Assembly (NCBI GenBank): GCA_030817875.1
Contig: JAUSZU010000001.1
Span: 1,550,001-1,614,000, forward strand
Source: Flavobacterium sp. W4I14
GTDB taxonomy: Bacteria; Bacteroidota; Bacteroidia; Sphingobacteriales; Sphingobacteriaceae
Length of the DNA: 64,000 nucleotides
Direction of reading: 5' to 3'
Each line of letters opens with the position of its first letter. Positions within the stretch are counted from its first letter, which is position 1. Below the pieces are notes generated by a model. It had not been told where the DNA came from. It saw nothing but the letters and a program-made list of their open reading frames with translations, and searched no databases. Below, one piece after another: positions 7,366-15,628 of the stretch. The position numbers and the translations under genes are program-made.

Positions 7366-9156
7366 CTACCCCATATAATCATTCTGCCTCATCAGCAATG
7401 CCCGGTATTTATTAAAAATTGCTGTTTTAGAAACGAAACCCAAATATTGGTTCTGCGCAGTTAATACGGGTAAAATCCATACATTATCTTGCTCCATTTT
7501 CTCCAATACCGTTTTCAGATCATCATTTTCGGTAATGGCGTTCGGTGCAGGTTGTACCAAATAAGAGGCTTGCAAATTTTCCTTATCAGGATGATTTATC
7601 ATCTCATTAAATAGTTCTTCTATGTAAATGATCCCCTTAAAATCGCCCATTTCGTCTGTTACAGCGCAAATGTTTTTATGCGATTGCATAATCCCGTTCA
7701 TCTTAACCGAAATCAGATCATTCATATATAATTGAGGATAAGTTTTCTCGATCAAATACTTTAGTTTCATCTGGTTTAAAACAGTTGTATCCTTATCCTC
7801 ATGAGATAATAACTCACCTTTATCGGCAAGTGCTTTAGTATAAATAGAATGTTTTTGCGAGCTGCGGTTAATGGCATAAGAAATGGCAGTGGTAATCATT
7901 AGCGGTACCATTAATATGTACCCACCCGTAATTTCGGCAATCAGGAAAATACCAGTTAAGGGAGCGTGCATAATCGATCCTAAAGCAGCAGCCATACCTG
8001 CAACAATAAAGTTCGAAACGTTTAATTGCGCTAAACCAGATAGGTTTACCACATAGGCAAAGATAAACCCGATTAATCCGCCCATGATTAAACTAGGTGC
8101 AAACGTTCCACCATTTCCACCAGCACCCAAGGTAACCAAAGTCGCTATCGACTTCATGAAAATGGTTACCACTGTAAAGAGTACTACTAAAGTCGGAATT
8201 GTATTGTAATCGGCGAAAATACTATTATTGATTACCGCTTGGTAATCGCCTTTTAGTAAACCTTTTATCGTAATGTATCCTTCACCATATAAAGTTGGAA
8301 ATAGAAATACTAAAGCTCCCAACATCAAACCACCTACAATAACTTTGGTATAAGGATGTTTTATTTTATAGAATAATCCTTTTACAGCATAATTGGCTTT
8401 TGTAAAATAAATTGAGAATAAGCCAATGAAACAAGCCAGTATCACATAATAAAACAATGCGTTTACTTTCCATCCTTCTGTAACCAAGAAGAAGAGCTGT
8501 TGTGTGTAAAATAATCTTGCTACTACTGCAGCTGTTGCAGCTGATAATAAAAGCGGGATAAACGCAGGAATGGTAAACTCCGGCAATAAAATTTCGATAG
8601 CGAAAACAATGCCAGCCACTGGACTATTAAATGCACCTGCAATACCTGCTGCTGCACCACATGCCACCAGCATGGTAATTTCGCGATAAGATAAACCGAG
8701 TAAACGGCCAAGGTTTGAGCCTATTGCCGATCCACTGGTAACAATTGGTGCTTCCAAACCTGTTGAGCCACCAAAACCTACCGTAACAGCAGCGGTAATA
8801 ATCTGCGAATAAATATTGTGTGCTTCTACCTTACTCGATTTTTTTGAAATGGCATAAAGTAAAGGGGTTAAGCCCGTTTCGAATTTTGTTTTACGGATAA
8901 AGTATTTGATGTACAAAACCGTTAAAAAAATACCGATCATCGGAAATATAAAGTACAGGTAGTATTTATATTTCCAGTGCCAGTCTGATTGAAGAAATTC
9001 TTCGATATGATGGGTTAAACTTTTTAAAACGGCAGCTGCGAGTCCTGCTAAAATCCCCACAATTACTGCAAGGATAATTAAGAAATTACGGTTTGATATT
9101 TTAGATTTTCGGTACTGGTTAATCTTATCAAGGTAATTTACAAATCTGATGTACAT
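7366..9156 (-). CDS. ClC family chloride channel/transporter with C-terminal CBS domains
   Basis: A ClC-type chloride channel or chloride/proton antiporter of 596 residues from the chosen ATG. Seen: about ten to twelve membrane helices, the gating-Glu segment GSTGLEAPIVTSGSAIG (GxEGP-type), the second selectivity segment GAGGNGGTFAPSLIMGG, and a tail of two CBS domains (LVQPAPNAITENDDLKTVLEKM ... WILPVLTAQNQYLGFVSK). An in-frame ATG at 9213 would add 19 residues unlike the family; MYIRFVNYLDK at 9156 is preferred. ClC proteins with CBS tails are often nucleotide- or ion-regulated. It is a lone gene with no visible functional partner. Confidence 0.92.
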   Translation of the reverse strand: MYIRFVNYLDKINQYRKSKISNRNFLIILAVIVGILAGLAAAVLKSLTHHIEEFLQSDWHWKYKYYLYFIFPMIGIFLTVLYIKYFIRKTKFETGLTPLLYAISKKSSKVEAHNIYSQIITAAVTVGFGGSTGLEAPIVTSGSAIGSNLGRLLGLSYREITMLVACGAAAGIAGAFNSPVAGIVFAIEILLPEFTIPAFIPLLLSAATAAVVARLFYTQQLFFLVTEGWKVNALFYYVILACFIGLFSIYFTKANYAVKGLFYKIKHPYTKVIVGGLMLGALVFLFPTLYGEGYITIKGLLKGDYQAVINNSIFADYNTIPTLVVLFTVVTIFMKSIATLVTLGAGGNGGTFAPSLIMGGLIGFIFAYVVNLSGLAQLNVSNFIVAGMAAALGSIMHAPLTGIFLIAEITGGYILMVPLMITTAISYAINRSSQKHSIYTKALADKGELLSHEDKDTTVLNQMKLKYLIEKTYPQLYMNDLISVKMNGIMQSHKNICAVTDEMGDFKGIIYIEELFNEMINHPDKENLQASYLVQPAPNAITENDDLKTVLEKMEQDNVWILPVLTAQNQYLGFVSKTAIFNKYRALLMRQNDYMG

Positions 9157-9232
9157 TCTATTGTTTTTTAATAGAGGGCTAATGGCCCAAAAGTAACAAA
9201 AACAACTAAACAAGCCAATTTAAAGGGCCGTT

Positions 9233-9955
9233 TTATACATCAAATTTATCCAATAACTTAATTAAGGTTGCAAAATCTTTTGGGTACGGTGCATCGATAA
9301 CAATATCTTTGTCATCTAATCCTTTAAAAACCAAATGCCTGGCATGTAATGCGAAACGTTTCATAATGGGCTGCTCCTCTTCACCTTTGGTTAATTTATA
9401 ACCTCTCTTTATTGACGAAAGAAAAACAGGTTTCCCTTTGTACATATCATCACCAACAATAGCTGCTCTTTGTGTTGCTAAATGGATACGGATCTGATGC
9501 ATACGGCCAGTTATTGGCTTGCATTCAACCAGTGTATAATGTTTGTAGTATTTTAACGAATCGAAAATAGTTTCTGCTCTTTTACCTTCTACCCTATCAA
9601 TGGTTACGTTTTTATTGCCATCGTTCAAAATTGGAAGATCAACTGTTAACTGATCGAAAATAACATGTCCATCTACCACCGCATGATAGGTTTTATTTAC
9701 TTTCCTTCTTTCGAACTGCATGGAAGCATGACGGTAACCTTCAGGATTTTTTGCAATGATTAAAGCTCCAGAAGTCTCTTTATCCAAACGGTGACAAACC
9801 TGTGCATCATCGCTATACTGTTTGGCCAGGCGTAATACATTGGTTTCTCCAGACCCACCTCGTTCATCGAGCGAGGCTAAAAATGGAGGTTTATTGATGA
9901 CAATAAAATCGTTGTCTTCGAAAAGAATAAGGTCTTTAAAATTTGGAAACTTCAA
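9233..9955 (-). CDS. RluA family pseudouridine synthase
   Basis: Pseudouridine synthases of this family isomerise uridines in 23S rRNA or tRNA. The catalytic motif HRLDKETSGALIIAKN holds the active-site Asp, and the substrate loop GRMHQIRIHLA is present. There is no S4 domain. The frame stays open upstream to 10138, but those extra residues are translated intergenic repeat DNA (AACCACAGATA... type). Similarity to the family begins at LKFPNFKDLILFEDNDFIVINKPP, so I choose the TTG at 9955, giving 240 residues. The exact start is uncertain. The RNA target is not determined. Confidence 0.88.
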   Translation of the reverse strand: MKFPNFKDLILFEDNDFIVINKPPFLASLDERGGSGETNVLRLAKQYSDDAQVCHRLDKETSGALIIAKNPEGYRHASMQFERRKVNKTYHAVVDGHVIFDQLTVDLPILNDGNKNVTIDRVEGKRAETIFDSLKYYKHYTLVECKPITGRMHQIRIHLATQRAAIVGDDMYKGKPVFLSSIKRGYKLTKGEEEQPIMKRFALHARHLVFKGLDDKDIVIDAPYPKDFATLIKLLDKFDV

Positions 9956-10010
9956 ACTGTGTGTAATTAATGAAGCGCAAAAATACGATTTTATTTTTAT
10001 TGCTTGGGGA

Positions 10011-10177
10011 ATTAACCACAGATAAAAAGGATGAACACAGATAGAGAGATAAAGGAAACGATAATTACTTACAAGGGCGTTCTCCTGAACTTGTTTCAGG
10101 ATCTTATTTACGATGCATAAAAAACACAGATTAATCATCAGAAAAAATCTGTGCTAATCTGTGTCTATCTGTGGTGA
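10011..10177. repeat. Intergenic inverted repeat (AACCACAGATA / TATCTGTGGT type)
   Basis: One arm near 10013-10042 (AACCACAGATA with further ACACAGATA) and the other near 10148-10176 (AATCTGTGTCTATCTGTGGT) are imperfect complements. The pair encloses a GGGCGTTCTCCTGAACTTG / TTTCAGGATCT segment. The same arm type recurs at 60870-60917. It fills the space between the RluA gene and the OmpR-type regulator. Confidence 0.65.
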
Positions 10178-10183
10178 AGCTAT

Positions 10184-10873
10184 TTAAGAAAGCTCAAACT
10201 TATAACCTACCCCTTTTACGGTTGATACATAAGTTTCGCCTAATTTTTCTCTCAGTTTGCGGATGTGAACATCAATAGTTCTATTGGTTACTACTACCGA
10301 ATCTTCCCAGATATTTTTAAGGATCGATTCGCGTGTATAAACTTTTCCTGGTTTTGATGCTAGTAAGTATAAAAGCTCAAATTCTTTTTTAGCTAATACC
10401 ACTTTATTGCCACTTTGAAAAACCAAATAAGCTTCACGGTCGATTACTAAATCGCCAATTTCTAATTTGTTTTCAGATACTTCTTCTGTTCCTGTATTCC
10501 GTCTTAAAATCGCATTAATGCGACTAACTAAAGCACGTGGTTTAATTGGTTTTGCGATATAATCATCAGCACCCACATTAAAACCTGCTATTTCTGAATA
10601 CTCTTCACTTCTGGCAGTTAAGAAAACCATAAATGTATTCTTGAATTCAGGTATTGCACGCATTAAACGGCAAGCCTCAATCCCATCCATTTTAGGCATC
10701 ATAATATCCAGGATAATCAAATCTGGATGTACCTTTTTCGCAACGGTAATTCCTTCTTGGCCATTGGTAGCTGTGAAAACCTGATAACCCTCTTTTTTAA
10801 GGTTATATTCAATAAGCTCCAGAATATCTGGTTCATCATCAACAATTAATATTTTCTGACCTGCGTTGTTCAT
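10184..10873 (-). CDS. OmpR/PhoB-family response regulator transcription factor
   Basis: A 229-residue regulator. The receiver domain (MNNAGQKILIVDDEPDILELI ... DLIILDIMMPKMDG with the phospho-acceptor Asp, and K in IAKPIKP) is followed by an OmpR-type winged helix (VLAKKEFELLYLLASKPGKVYTRESIL ... RTIDVHIRKLREKLG ... VSTVKGVGYKFE). An ATG 13 codons upstream (10912) is open, but the family begins at MNNAGQ. No sensor kinase gene is next to it, so it is an orphan by position and its signal is unknown. Confidence 0.93.
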   Translation of the reverse strand: MNNAGQKILIVDDEPDILELIEYNLKKEGYQVFTATNGQEGITVAKKVHPDLIILDIMMPKMDGIEACRLMRAIPEFKNTFMVFLTARSEEYSEIAGFNVGADDYIAKPIKPRALVSRINAILRRNTGTEEVSENKLEIGDLVIDREAYLVFQSGNKVVLAKKEFELLYLLASKPGKVYTRESILKNIWEDSVVVTNRTIDVHIRKLREKLGETYVSTVKGVGYKFELS

Positions 10874-10976
10874 AGTTAAATATTTGTTACGAAAGTAGTG
10901 TCTATGATGCAATATTTAGTTAAGCCTAAGTTAAGAAATTGTTAATTACTTAAATTAGTTTAACATGGAATTAGTT

Positions 10977-12089
10977 TTAAAGTAACGTTTTGGCTAAAAA
11001 CGTCTCTAATTCATCACCACGCAGGTTTTTAGCAATTATTTTTCCAGAAGGATCAACTAAGTAAGAAGTTGGGATAGCCTGTACTTGGTATTTTTTTACC
11101 GTTGCACCGTTAAAATCCTTTAATTCGGAAACGTGTGCCCAGGTTAATCCGTCTGCTTTTACTGCACCAAGCCATGCTGCCTTGTCGGTATCCAGCGAAA
11201 TACCGATGATATCAAAATTCTTATTTTTATATTTATTATAAACCTTAACCACGTTCGGATTTTCCTGGCGGCAAGGCTGGCACCATGATGCCCAAAAATC
11301 AATCAGTACATATTTTCCTTTATAGTCTGATAAACTTACAGGTTTGTCGTCAGCTGTATTAATGGTGAATGCCGGAGCAACCTGCCCTACCTGAACCGCT
11401 TTTAAAAGCGCCATCTGTTTTACAAAAGTATCAACAGTAGCATTGCCTTTAATTTCTTCTTTCACTTCATCCGCAAATTGTACCAGTTCTGCTTCAAATT
11501 CCTGCGGACTCAAAGTATTCATAGCGTAGAAACTGGCAAGTGTACCTTTATTGTCTTTAGCAAATTTTATGATCTGCGTGTTTAATTGATTAATGTAAGA
11601 TTCGTACTGGGGTTTCATTGCTTCTAGCACAGCTGCCCTGTTTTGAGGTTGTGTTGCTACTTTTGCTTCGAAATCGGCCTGTAATTTTTCTACCTGTTTG
11701 GCAAAATTGTTTCTAATCGTATTTAGTTCTGACAATTTTTCTACCTCATTTGCTCCTGAAATTTTATATGCCATTGTTTTATCAGCCAAATCAGCTTCTA
11801 ATTTAATGTCATCGCCATTTTTTGCAATTAACATAAACTCATGGTTACCTACCGATACCCTAAAGAAATCAACCGATGGGGTTTTGCGGATGAATTTAAA
11901 TTCACCTTTTTCTGATAGATTGGTGGAATCGATCGCAACCATATTGCTATTTTGCATCCCATATAAAAATACTTTCTTCTCTGTACCTGGGTTTTGGAAA
12001 GTTCCGTCAATCGTAAAGCTATCTTTGGGTTTACATGCCGTGAACGCAATCGCGATCAGCATGATCAGGCTCAATTGTTTTAATCTCAT
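10977..12089 (-). CDS. TlpA-like thioredoxin-fold lipoprotein with N-terminal DUF4369-type domain
   Basis: A 370-residue envelope lipoprotein. The lipobox AFTAC places the lipidated Cys at 19. Residues about 23-115 (FTIDGTFQNPG ... VFLYGMQNSNMVAIDST) look like the DUF4369 beta domain. A helical linker runs to about 230, and a TlpA/AhpC-type thioredoxin domain follows with W269-C270-Q-P-C273. The family transfers electrons to envelope disulfides, often for cytochrome maturation or repair of oxidised proteins; the partner here is unknown. Its ATG overlaps the gatB stop as TAATG, so translation is likely coupled to gatB. Confidence 0.9.
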   Translation of the reverse strand: MRLKQLSLIMLIAIAFTACKPKDSFTIDGTFQNPGTEKKVFLYGMQNSNMVAIDSTNLSEKGEFKFIRKTPSVDFFRVSVGNHEFMLIAKNGDDIKLEADLADKTMAYKISGANEVEKLSELNTIRNNFAKQVEKLQADFEAKVATQPQNRAAVLEAMKPQYESYINQLNTQIIKFAKDNKGTLASFYAMNTLSPQEFEAELVQFADEVKEEIKGNATVDTFVKQMALLKAVQVGQVAPAFTINTADDKPVSLSDYKGKYVLIDFWASWCQPCRQENPNVVKVYNKYKNKNFDIIGISLDTDKAAWLGAVKADGLTWAHVSELKDFNGATVKKYQVQAIPTSYLVDPSGKIIAKNLRGDELETFLAKTLL

Positions 12090-13546
12090 TATTTCAGTTT
12101 TTCAAGTATTAATTCATTTAATTTTTTAGCATCGGCTTTTCCTTTTGCTAATTTCATTACATCGCCAACAAACAAACCTAAAACGCCCTTTTTGCCTTTC
12201 TTGTACGCTTCTACCTGTTGTGGGTATTTATTTAACACTTCATCGATAAAACTACTTAATTCGTCTCCGTTTTCAGAGATCAGTAAGTTTAATGACTGTG
12301 CTAAATCGGTAACTTTTGCATTTTCTTCGAGCTCAACAGCCGGTAATAATTGTTGGATGGCAATTTGCTGTGTGATTTTTTTATCATCAACCAGATTGAT
12401 AGCTTCTGCCAGTTGTGCCGGATTAACTTTGAAATCAGAGATCGTAATCCCTTTTTCATTTAAAACAGCTCTAATTGGGCCAATTAGCCAATTTATTAAG
12501 CTTTTTTTGTTGTGAACAGCTGATTGTGCCTTGTTAAAGTAGTTTAACAGGTCTAAATCTTCGGCAAAAAGAGCCGCATCAGCTTTACTGATCCCAAAGT
12601 CAGTAACCATCTGCTGAGAAATTTCATTTGGTAAAGCCGGCATTAAAGATTTAATCTCCGTTAACCAATCATCAGAAATATAAATGGGTTGCAGATCAGG
12701 ATCTGAAAAATAACGATAATCATTTGCCTCCTCTTTAGTACGCATCGGTGATGTAGTGCCTTTATCAGCATCAAAATTTAGTGTGCTCTGAATAATTCTT
12801 CCCCCATTGCTAATCACTTCTACCTGACGGCCAAATTCGAAATCCATCGCTCTGCGTACATTACGCATCGAGTTTAGGTTTTTTACTTCGCAACGTGTTC
12901 CAAATTCGGTAGTGCCCTGCGGGCGTATAGAAATATTGGCATCGCAACGCAAACTACCTTCTTCCATATTGCCATCGCTTACATTTAAATGCCTCACCAG
13001 TTTCCTGATTTCACTTAATAAAACAGATGCCTCTTCCGAACTGCGGATATCAGGTTCTGTTACGATCTCGATTAAAGGTACACCGGCACGGTTCAAATCA
13101 ACCAACGAATAATTATCATCCTGATCATGGATGCTTTTTCCAGCATCTTCTTCCAGGTGAATGCGGTTGATTCCGATTTTTTTGGTAGAACCATCAGCCA
13201 ATTGAAGCTCCAGAAAACCATTTACACAGATGGGTTGATTATCCTGCGTAATCTGATAACCTTTTGGCAGGTCGGCGTAGAAATAGTTTTTCCGATCAAA
13301 ATGGTTGGTCTGGTTAATGGTACAGTTTAAAGCAAGGCCAATACGGATGGCTTTTGCCACTACTTCTTTATTTAACTTCGGTAAGGCTCCAGGCAATGCC
13401 AGCGAAACCGTAGATATATTTTGATTGGGTAAAGCCCCGAAAGATGCACTGTCAGCAGAAAATATTTTAGTGTTGGTATTTAACTGAACGTGGATTTCTA
13501 GTCCTGAAACGAGTTCGTAATTGTTTTCGGATGTTCCTAAACTCAT
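12089..13546 (-). CDS. gatB: Asp-tRNA(Asn)/Glu-tRNA(Gln) amidotransferase subunit B
   Basis: GatB transfers ammonia, delivered by GatA, onto misacylated Glu-tRNA(Gln) or Asp-tRNA(Asn). The 485-residue protein shows the GatB signatures YELVSGLEIHVQL, LALPGALPKLNKE, FDRKNYFYADLPKGYQITQ, LEEDAGKSIHD, DLNRAGVPLIEIVTEPD and EVKNLNSMRNVRRAMDFE, then a GatB/YqeY C-terminal domain. Length is normal. gatA and gatC are not adjacent, so the operon is split. The start codon follows a clean promoter box by about 30 bases. Confidence 0.97.
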   Translation of the reverse strand: MSLGTSENNYELVSGLEIHVQLNTNTKIFSADSASFGALPNQNISTVSLALPGALPKLNKEVVAKAIRIGLALNCTINQTNHFDRKNYFYADLPKGYQITQDNQPICVNGFLELQLADGSTKKIGINRIHLEEDAGKSIHDQDDNYSLVDLNRAGVPLIEIVTEPDIRSSEEASVLLSEIRKLVRHLNVSDGNMEEGSLRCDANISIRPQGTTEFGTRCEVKNLNSMRNVRRAMDFEFGRQVEVISNGGRIIQSTLNFDADKGTTSPMRTKEEANDYRYFSDPDLQPIYISDDWLTEIKSLMPALPNEISQQMVTDFGISKADAALFAEDLDLLNYFNKAQSAVHNKKSLINWLIGPIRAVLNEKGITISDFKVNPAQLAEAINLVDDKKITQQIAIQQLLPAVELEENAKVTDLAQSLNLLISENGDELSSFIDEVLNKYPQQVEAYKKGKKGVLGLFVGDVMKLAKGKADAKKLNELILEKLK

Positions 13547-13579
13547 ATTAAAATGATCCCTTTAAATGTATTATGGAGG

Positions 13580-13587
13580 CAAATATA
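13580..13587 (-). promoter_or_regulatory. -7 promoter box for gatB
   Basis: The minus strand reads TATATTTG, an exact TAnnTTTG match. The predicted transcript start lies about 27 bases before the gatB ATG. Confidence 0.55.
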
Positions 13588-13687
13588 GTTAAAGAATGTT
13601 AAATGAAATTGCTTTAATTAAACTACCGTGTACAGCTATTGTCTATCTCAGTAAACACACAAAAGAAACCTTTAATTTAAAAACATT

Positions 13688-14290
13688 ATGAAAAAGTTAG
13701 TTTTATTTGCTGCAGTTCTGATGGTTTCATTATTCAGCATAAACAATGCAAAAGCGCAGGTTAGCTTAAATATCAATATTGGCTCTCAACCAGTTTGGGG
13801 CCCAACAGGATACAATCATGTAGATTATTATTATTTTCCTGATATAGATGCCTATTATAATGTACCGTCTGCGCAATACATTTACTCGAATGGCGGACGT
13901 TGGGTTTGGGTAAGCAGTTTGCCTGTCCAATACAGGAACTTTGATTTATACCGCGCCTACAAAGTCGTAATCAATGAGCCAAAACCGTATTTAAGAAACA
14001 ATATCTATGTAACCAAATACAGTAAATACAAAAATTATGTTGGTCGCCAAGGTATTATTAGAGATAGTCGTGATACCAAATATTATATAGTAAAAGGACA
14101 TCCAAACTATAATGCGAACAAAACTGTAGTAATTAATAATAACCGCCCTGAACGTAGGGAGAAAATTGTTGTAAAGGTAAATCAAAATTCAAGGTTTGCC
14201 CGAAACAACGAACACAAAACTAATAACAAAGGTGGGAATGACCGTCCTGAAAGAAATAACGGTCAGGGCCGTGGTAACGAGCGCCATTAA
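13688..14290 (+). CDS. Secreted basic protein, first of three tandem paralogues
   Basis: A 200-residue protein of unknown function. The signal peptide (MKKLVLFAAVLMVSLFSINNAKA) is followed by a domain shared with the next two genes: VSLNINIGSQPVWGPTGY, HVDYYYFPDIDAYYNVP and WVWVSSLPVQYRNFDLYRAYKVVI, rich in Tyr and Trp. The tail is basic and Asn/Arg/Gly-rich (NNRPERREK ... NNGQGRGNERH) and probably disordered. A short phrase, IRDSRDTKYYIVKGHP, is shared with the second paralogue only. A terminator follows each gene, so they look separately transcribed. An envelope or matrix role is possible but not shown. Confidence 0.8.
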   Translation: MKKLVLFAAVLMVSLFSINNAKAQVSLNINIGSQPVWGPTGYNHVDYYYFPDIDAYYNVPSAQYIYSNGGRWVWVSSLPVQYRNFDLYRAYKVVINEPKPYLRNNIYVTKYSKYKNYVGRQGIIRDSRDTKYYIVKGHPNYNANKTVVINNNRPERREKIVVKVNQNSRFARNNEHKTNNKGGNDRPERNNGQGRGNERH

Positions 14291-14310
14291 TATTAATATT
14301 TAGTTGTAAT

Positions 14311-14345
14311 AAAGGAGCTTCGAAAGAGGCTCCTTTATTTTTTCC
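14311..14345 (+). terminator. Terminator after the first secreted paralogue
   Basis: Arms AAAGGAGC (14311-14318) and GCTCCTTT (14329-14336) enclose TTCGAAAGAG, followed by an ATTTTTTT tract. It is almost the same hairpin as that after the second paralogue, consistent with duplication of the whole gene unit. Confidence 0.85.
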
Positions 14346-14398
14346 TTACTTCTGGCACGTGGTTTGGCTATAAATAATAAACACTAAATGAATTGATT

Positions 14399-14905
14399 AT
14401 GAAAAAATTATTTTTAATGGCTGTATTGATGATGGTTTCATCGTTCAGCATCCCCGTTAAAGCACAGTTAAATGTTAATGTTAACATTGGTTCGCAACCA
14501 CTTTGGGGGCCAACAGGTTATGATCATGTAGATTATTACTATCTCCCTGACGTAGAAAGTTATTATTATGTTCCGCAAAAGCAGTTTGTCTACTTAAATG
14601 GAAACGAATGGATTTTTGCAAATTCTTTACCTTCGAGATATGGCAATTACAATTTATATAATGGTTATAAAGTGGTAATTAATTCGCCTAAGCCTTATTT
14701 GAATTTCAAAAATGATAAGGTAAAATATGCCAAGTATAAAGGTAATAAAGGGCAATTTGTAATTAGGGATAGCCGCGATAGCAAATATTATGTTGTAAAG
14801 GGACATCCTCATGGTATGCCTCCAGGACAGGCTAAAAAGATTTATGGAAAACAGAATAATGGAAATAACGGAAAGGGCCATGGAAATGGTAAAGGAAAAC
14901 ACTAA
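14399..14905 (+). CDS. Secreted basic protein, second of three tandem paralogues
   Basis: A 168-residue paralogue of the preceding gene. It has a signal peptide (MKKLFLMAVLMMVSSFSIPVKA), the same LNVNVNIGSQPLWGPTGY and HVDYYYLPDVESYYYVP blocks, an IRDSRDSKYYVVKGHP segment, and a Gly/Asn/Lys/His-rich tail (NGNNGKGHGNGKGKH). It starts at ATG 14399; a TTG two codons earlier is also open. It is closer to the first gene than to the third, judging by the shared central segment. Function is not recognised. Confidence 0.8.
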   Translation: MKKLFLMAVLMMVSSFSIPVKAQLNVNVNIGSQPLWGPTGYDHVDYYYLPDVESYYYVPQKQFVYLNGNEWIFANSLPSRYGNYNLYNGYKVVINSPKPYLNFKNDKVKYAKYKGNKGQFVIRDSRDSKYYVVKGHPHGMPPGQAKKIYGKQNNGNNGKGHGNGKGKH

Positions 14906-14928
14906 TCTATAACCTCTACTGCTTTATT

Positions 14929-14957
14929 AAGGAGTTTCGAAAGAGACTCCTTTTTTT
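14929..14957 (+). terminator. Terminator after the second secreted paralogue
   Basis: Arms AAGGAGT (14929-14935) and ACTCCTT (14946-14952) enclose TTCGAAAGAG and are followed by T residues to 14957. The loop is identical to that of the terminator at 14311. Confidence 0.85.
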
Positions 14958-15030
14958 ATATATCTGTTACAATAGAAGTTTTGGCACAGCGTTTGAATTA
15001 TTGAAATACACACAAATAAAATGGATTATT

Positions 15031-15534
15031 ATGAAAAAGTTATTTATCATCTCCGCGATTTTAGGTATCGTGGCTTTAACATCTAATCGATCTAACGCTC
15101 AGGTAAGTATTAATGTAAATATAGGTGCGCAACCAGCTTGGGTACCTGCAGGTTATGAAAACGTTAATTATTACTACCTCCCAGAAGTTCAATCTTATTA
15201 TTATGTCCCTCAAAGGCAGTTTGTTTATTTAAGTGGAAACAGATGGACAAGATCAAGGTATTTACCAGCGAGGTATAGAGGTTACGATCTGCATCACGGA
15301 AGAAAAGTAGTCGTTTACGGTAATAGCCCATATCGTAATTATAATTCCCATAGAGTAAGCTATTCACATCATAACAATTATTACCGCTCATCTTACGGTG
15401 GTGGAAACCGAGTACGTTATAGCTCGCCAAGAAATAATTACAGATCTTACCGCGTAGATAACAGATACCATGATAGAAGAGTAAATTCAAGTTTATTCTC
15501 TAGAGGACATAGAGAAAAACACGGAAGACATTAA
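15031..15534 (+). CDS. Secreted basic protein, third of three tandem paralogues
   Basis: A 167-residue paralogue. The signal peptide (MKKLFIISAILGIVALTSNRSNA) is followed by VSINVNIGAQPAWVPAGY, NVNYYYLPEVQSYYYVP and a WTRSRYLPARYRGYDLHHGRKVVV block. Its C-terminal half is replaced by a Tyr/Ser/Arg/His-rich low-complexity tail, unlike the other two copies. ATG 15031 is chosen over an upstream in-frame TTG (15001) because the signal peptide begins there. The tail suggests a flexible, strongly basic surface. Function is not recognised. Confidence 0.78.
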   Translation: MKKLFIISAILGIVALTSNRSNAQVSINVNIGAQPAWVPAGYENVNYYYLPEVQSYYYVPQRQFVYLSGNRWTRSRYLPARYRGYDLHHGRKVVVYGNSPYRNYNSHRVSYSHHNNYYRSSYGGGNRVRYSSPRNNYRSYRVDNRYHDRRVNSSLFSRGHREKHGRH

Positions 15535-15540
15535 AATAAA

Positions 15541-15565
15541 AAAGAGGCTTCAGGGCCTCTTTTTT
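15541..15565 (+). terminator. Terminator after the third secreted paralogue
   Basis: Arms AAAGAGGC (15541-15548) and GCCTCTTT (15555-15562) enclose TTCAGG, and T residues continue to 15565. Confidence 0.85.
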
Positions 15566-15575
15566 ATTGGTATCT

Positions 15576-15615
15576 CGTCATCCTGATCCGATAGCTATCG
15601 GATTTAGTTCAGTAA
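15576..15615. repeat. Intergenic repeat fragment with CCGATAGCTATCGG palindrome
   Basis: CGTCATCCTGA is followed by the perfect palindrome CCGATAGCTATCGG and then TTTAGTTCAG. CCGATAGCTATCTG occurs again near 60998, and GTCATCCTGA recurs at several intergenic sites. It lies between the third secreted gene and the alaS stop. Confidence 0.55.
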
Positions 15616-15628
15616 TCTTTCGCTTATT

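Noticed and set aside
9956..10138. N-terminal extension of the RluA frame
   Set aside because: It is translated CCACAGATA repeat DNA.
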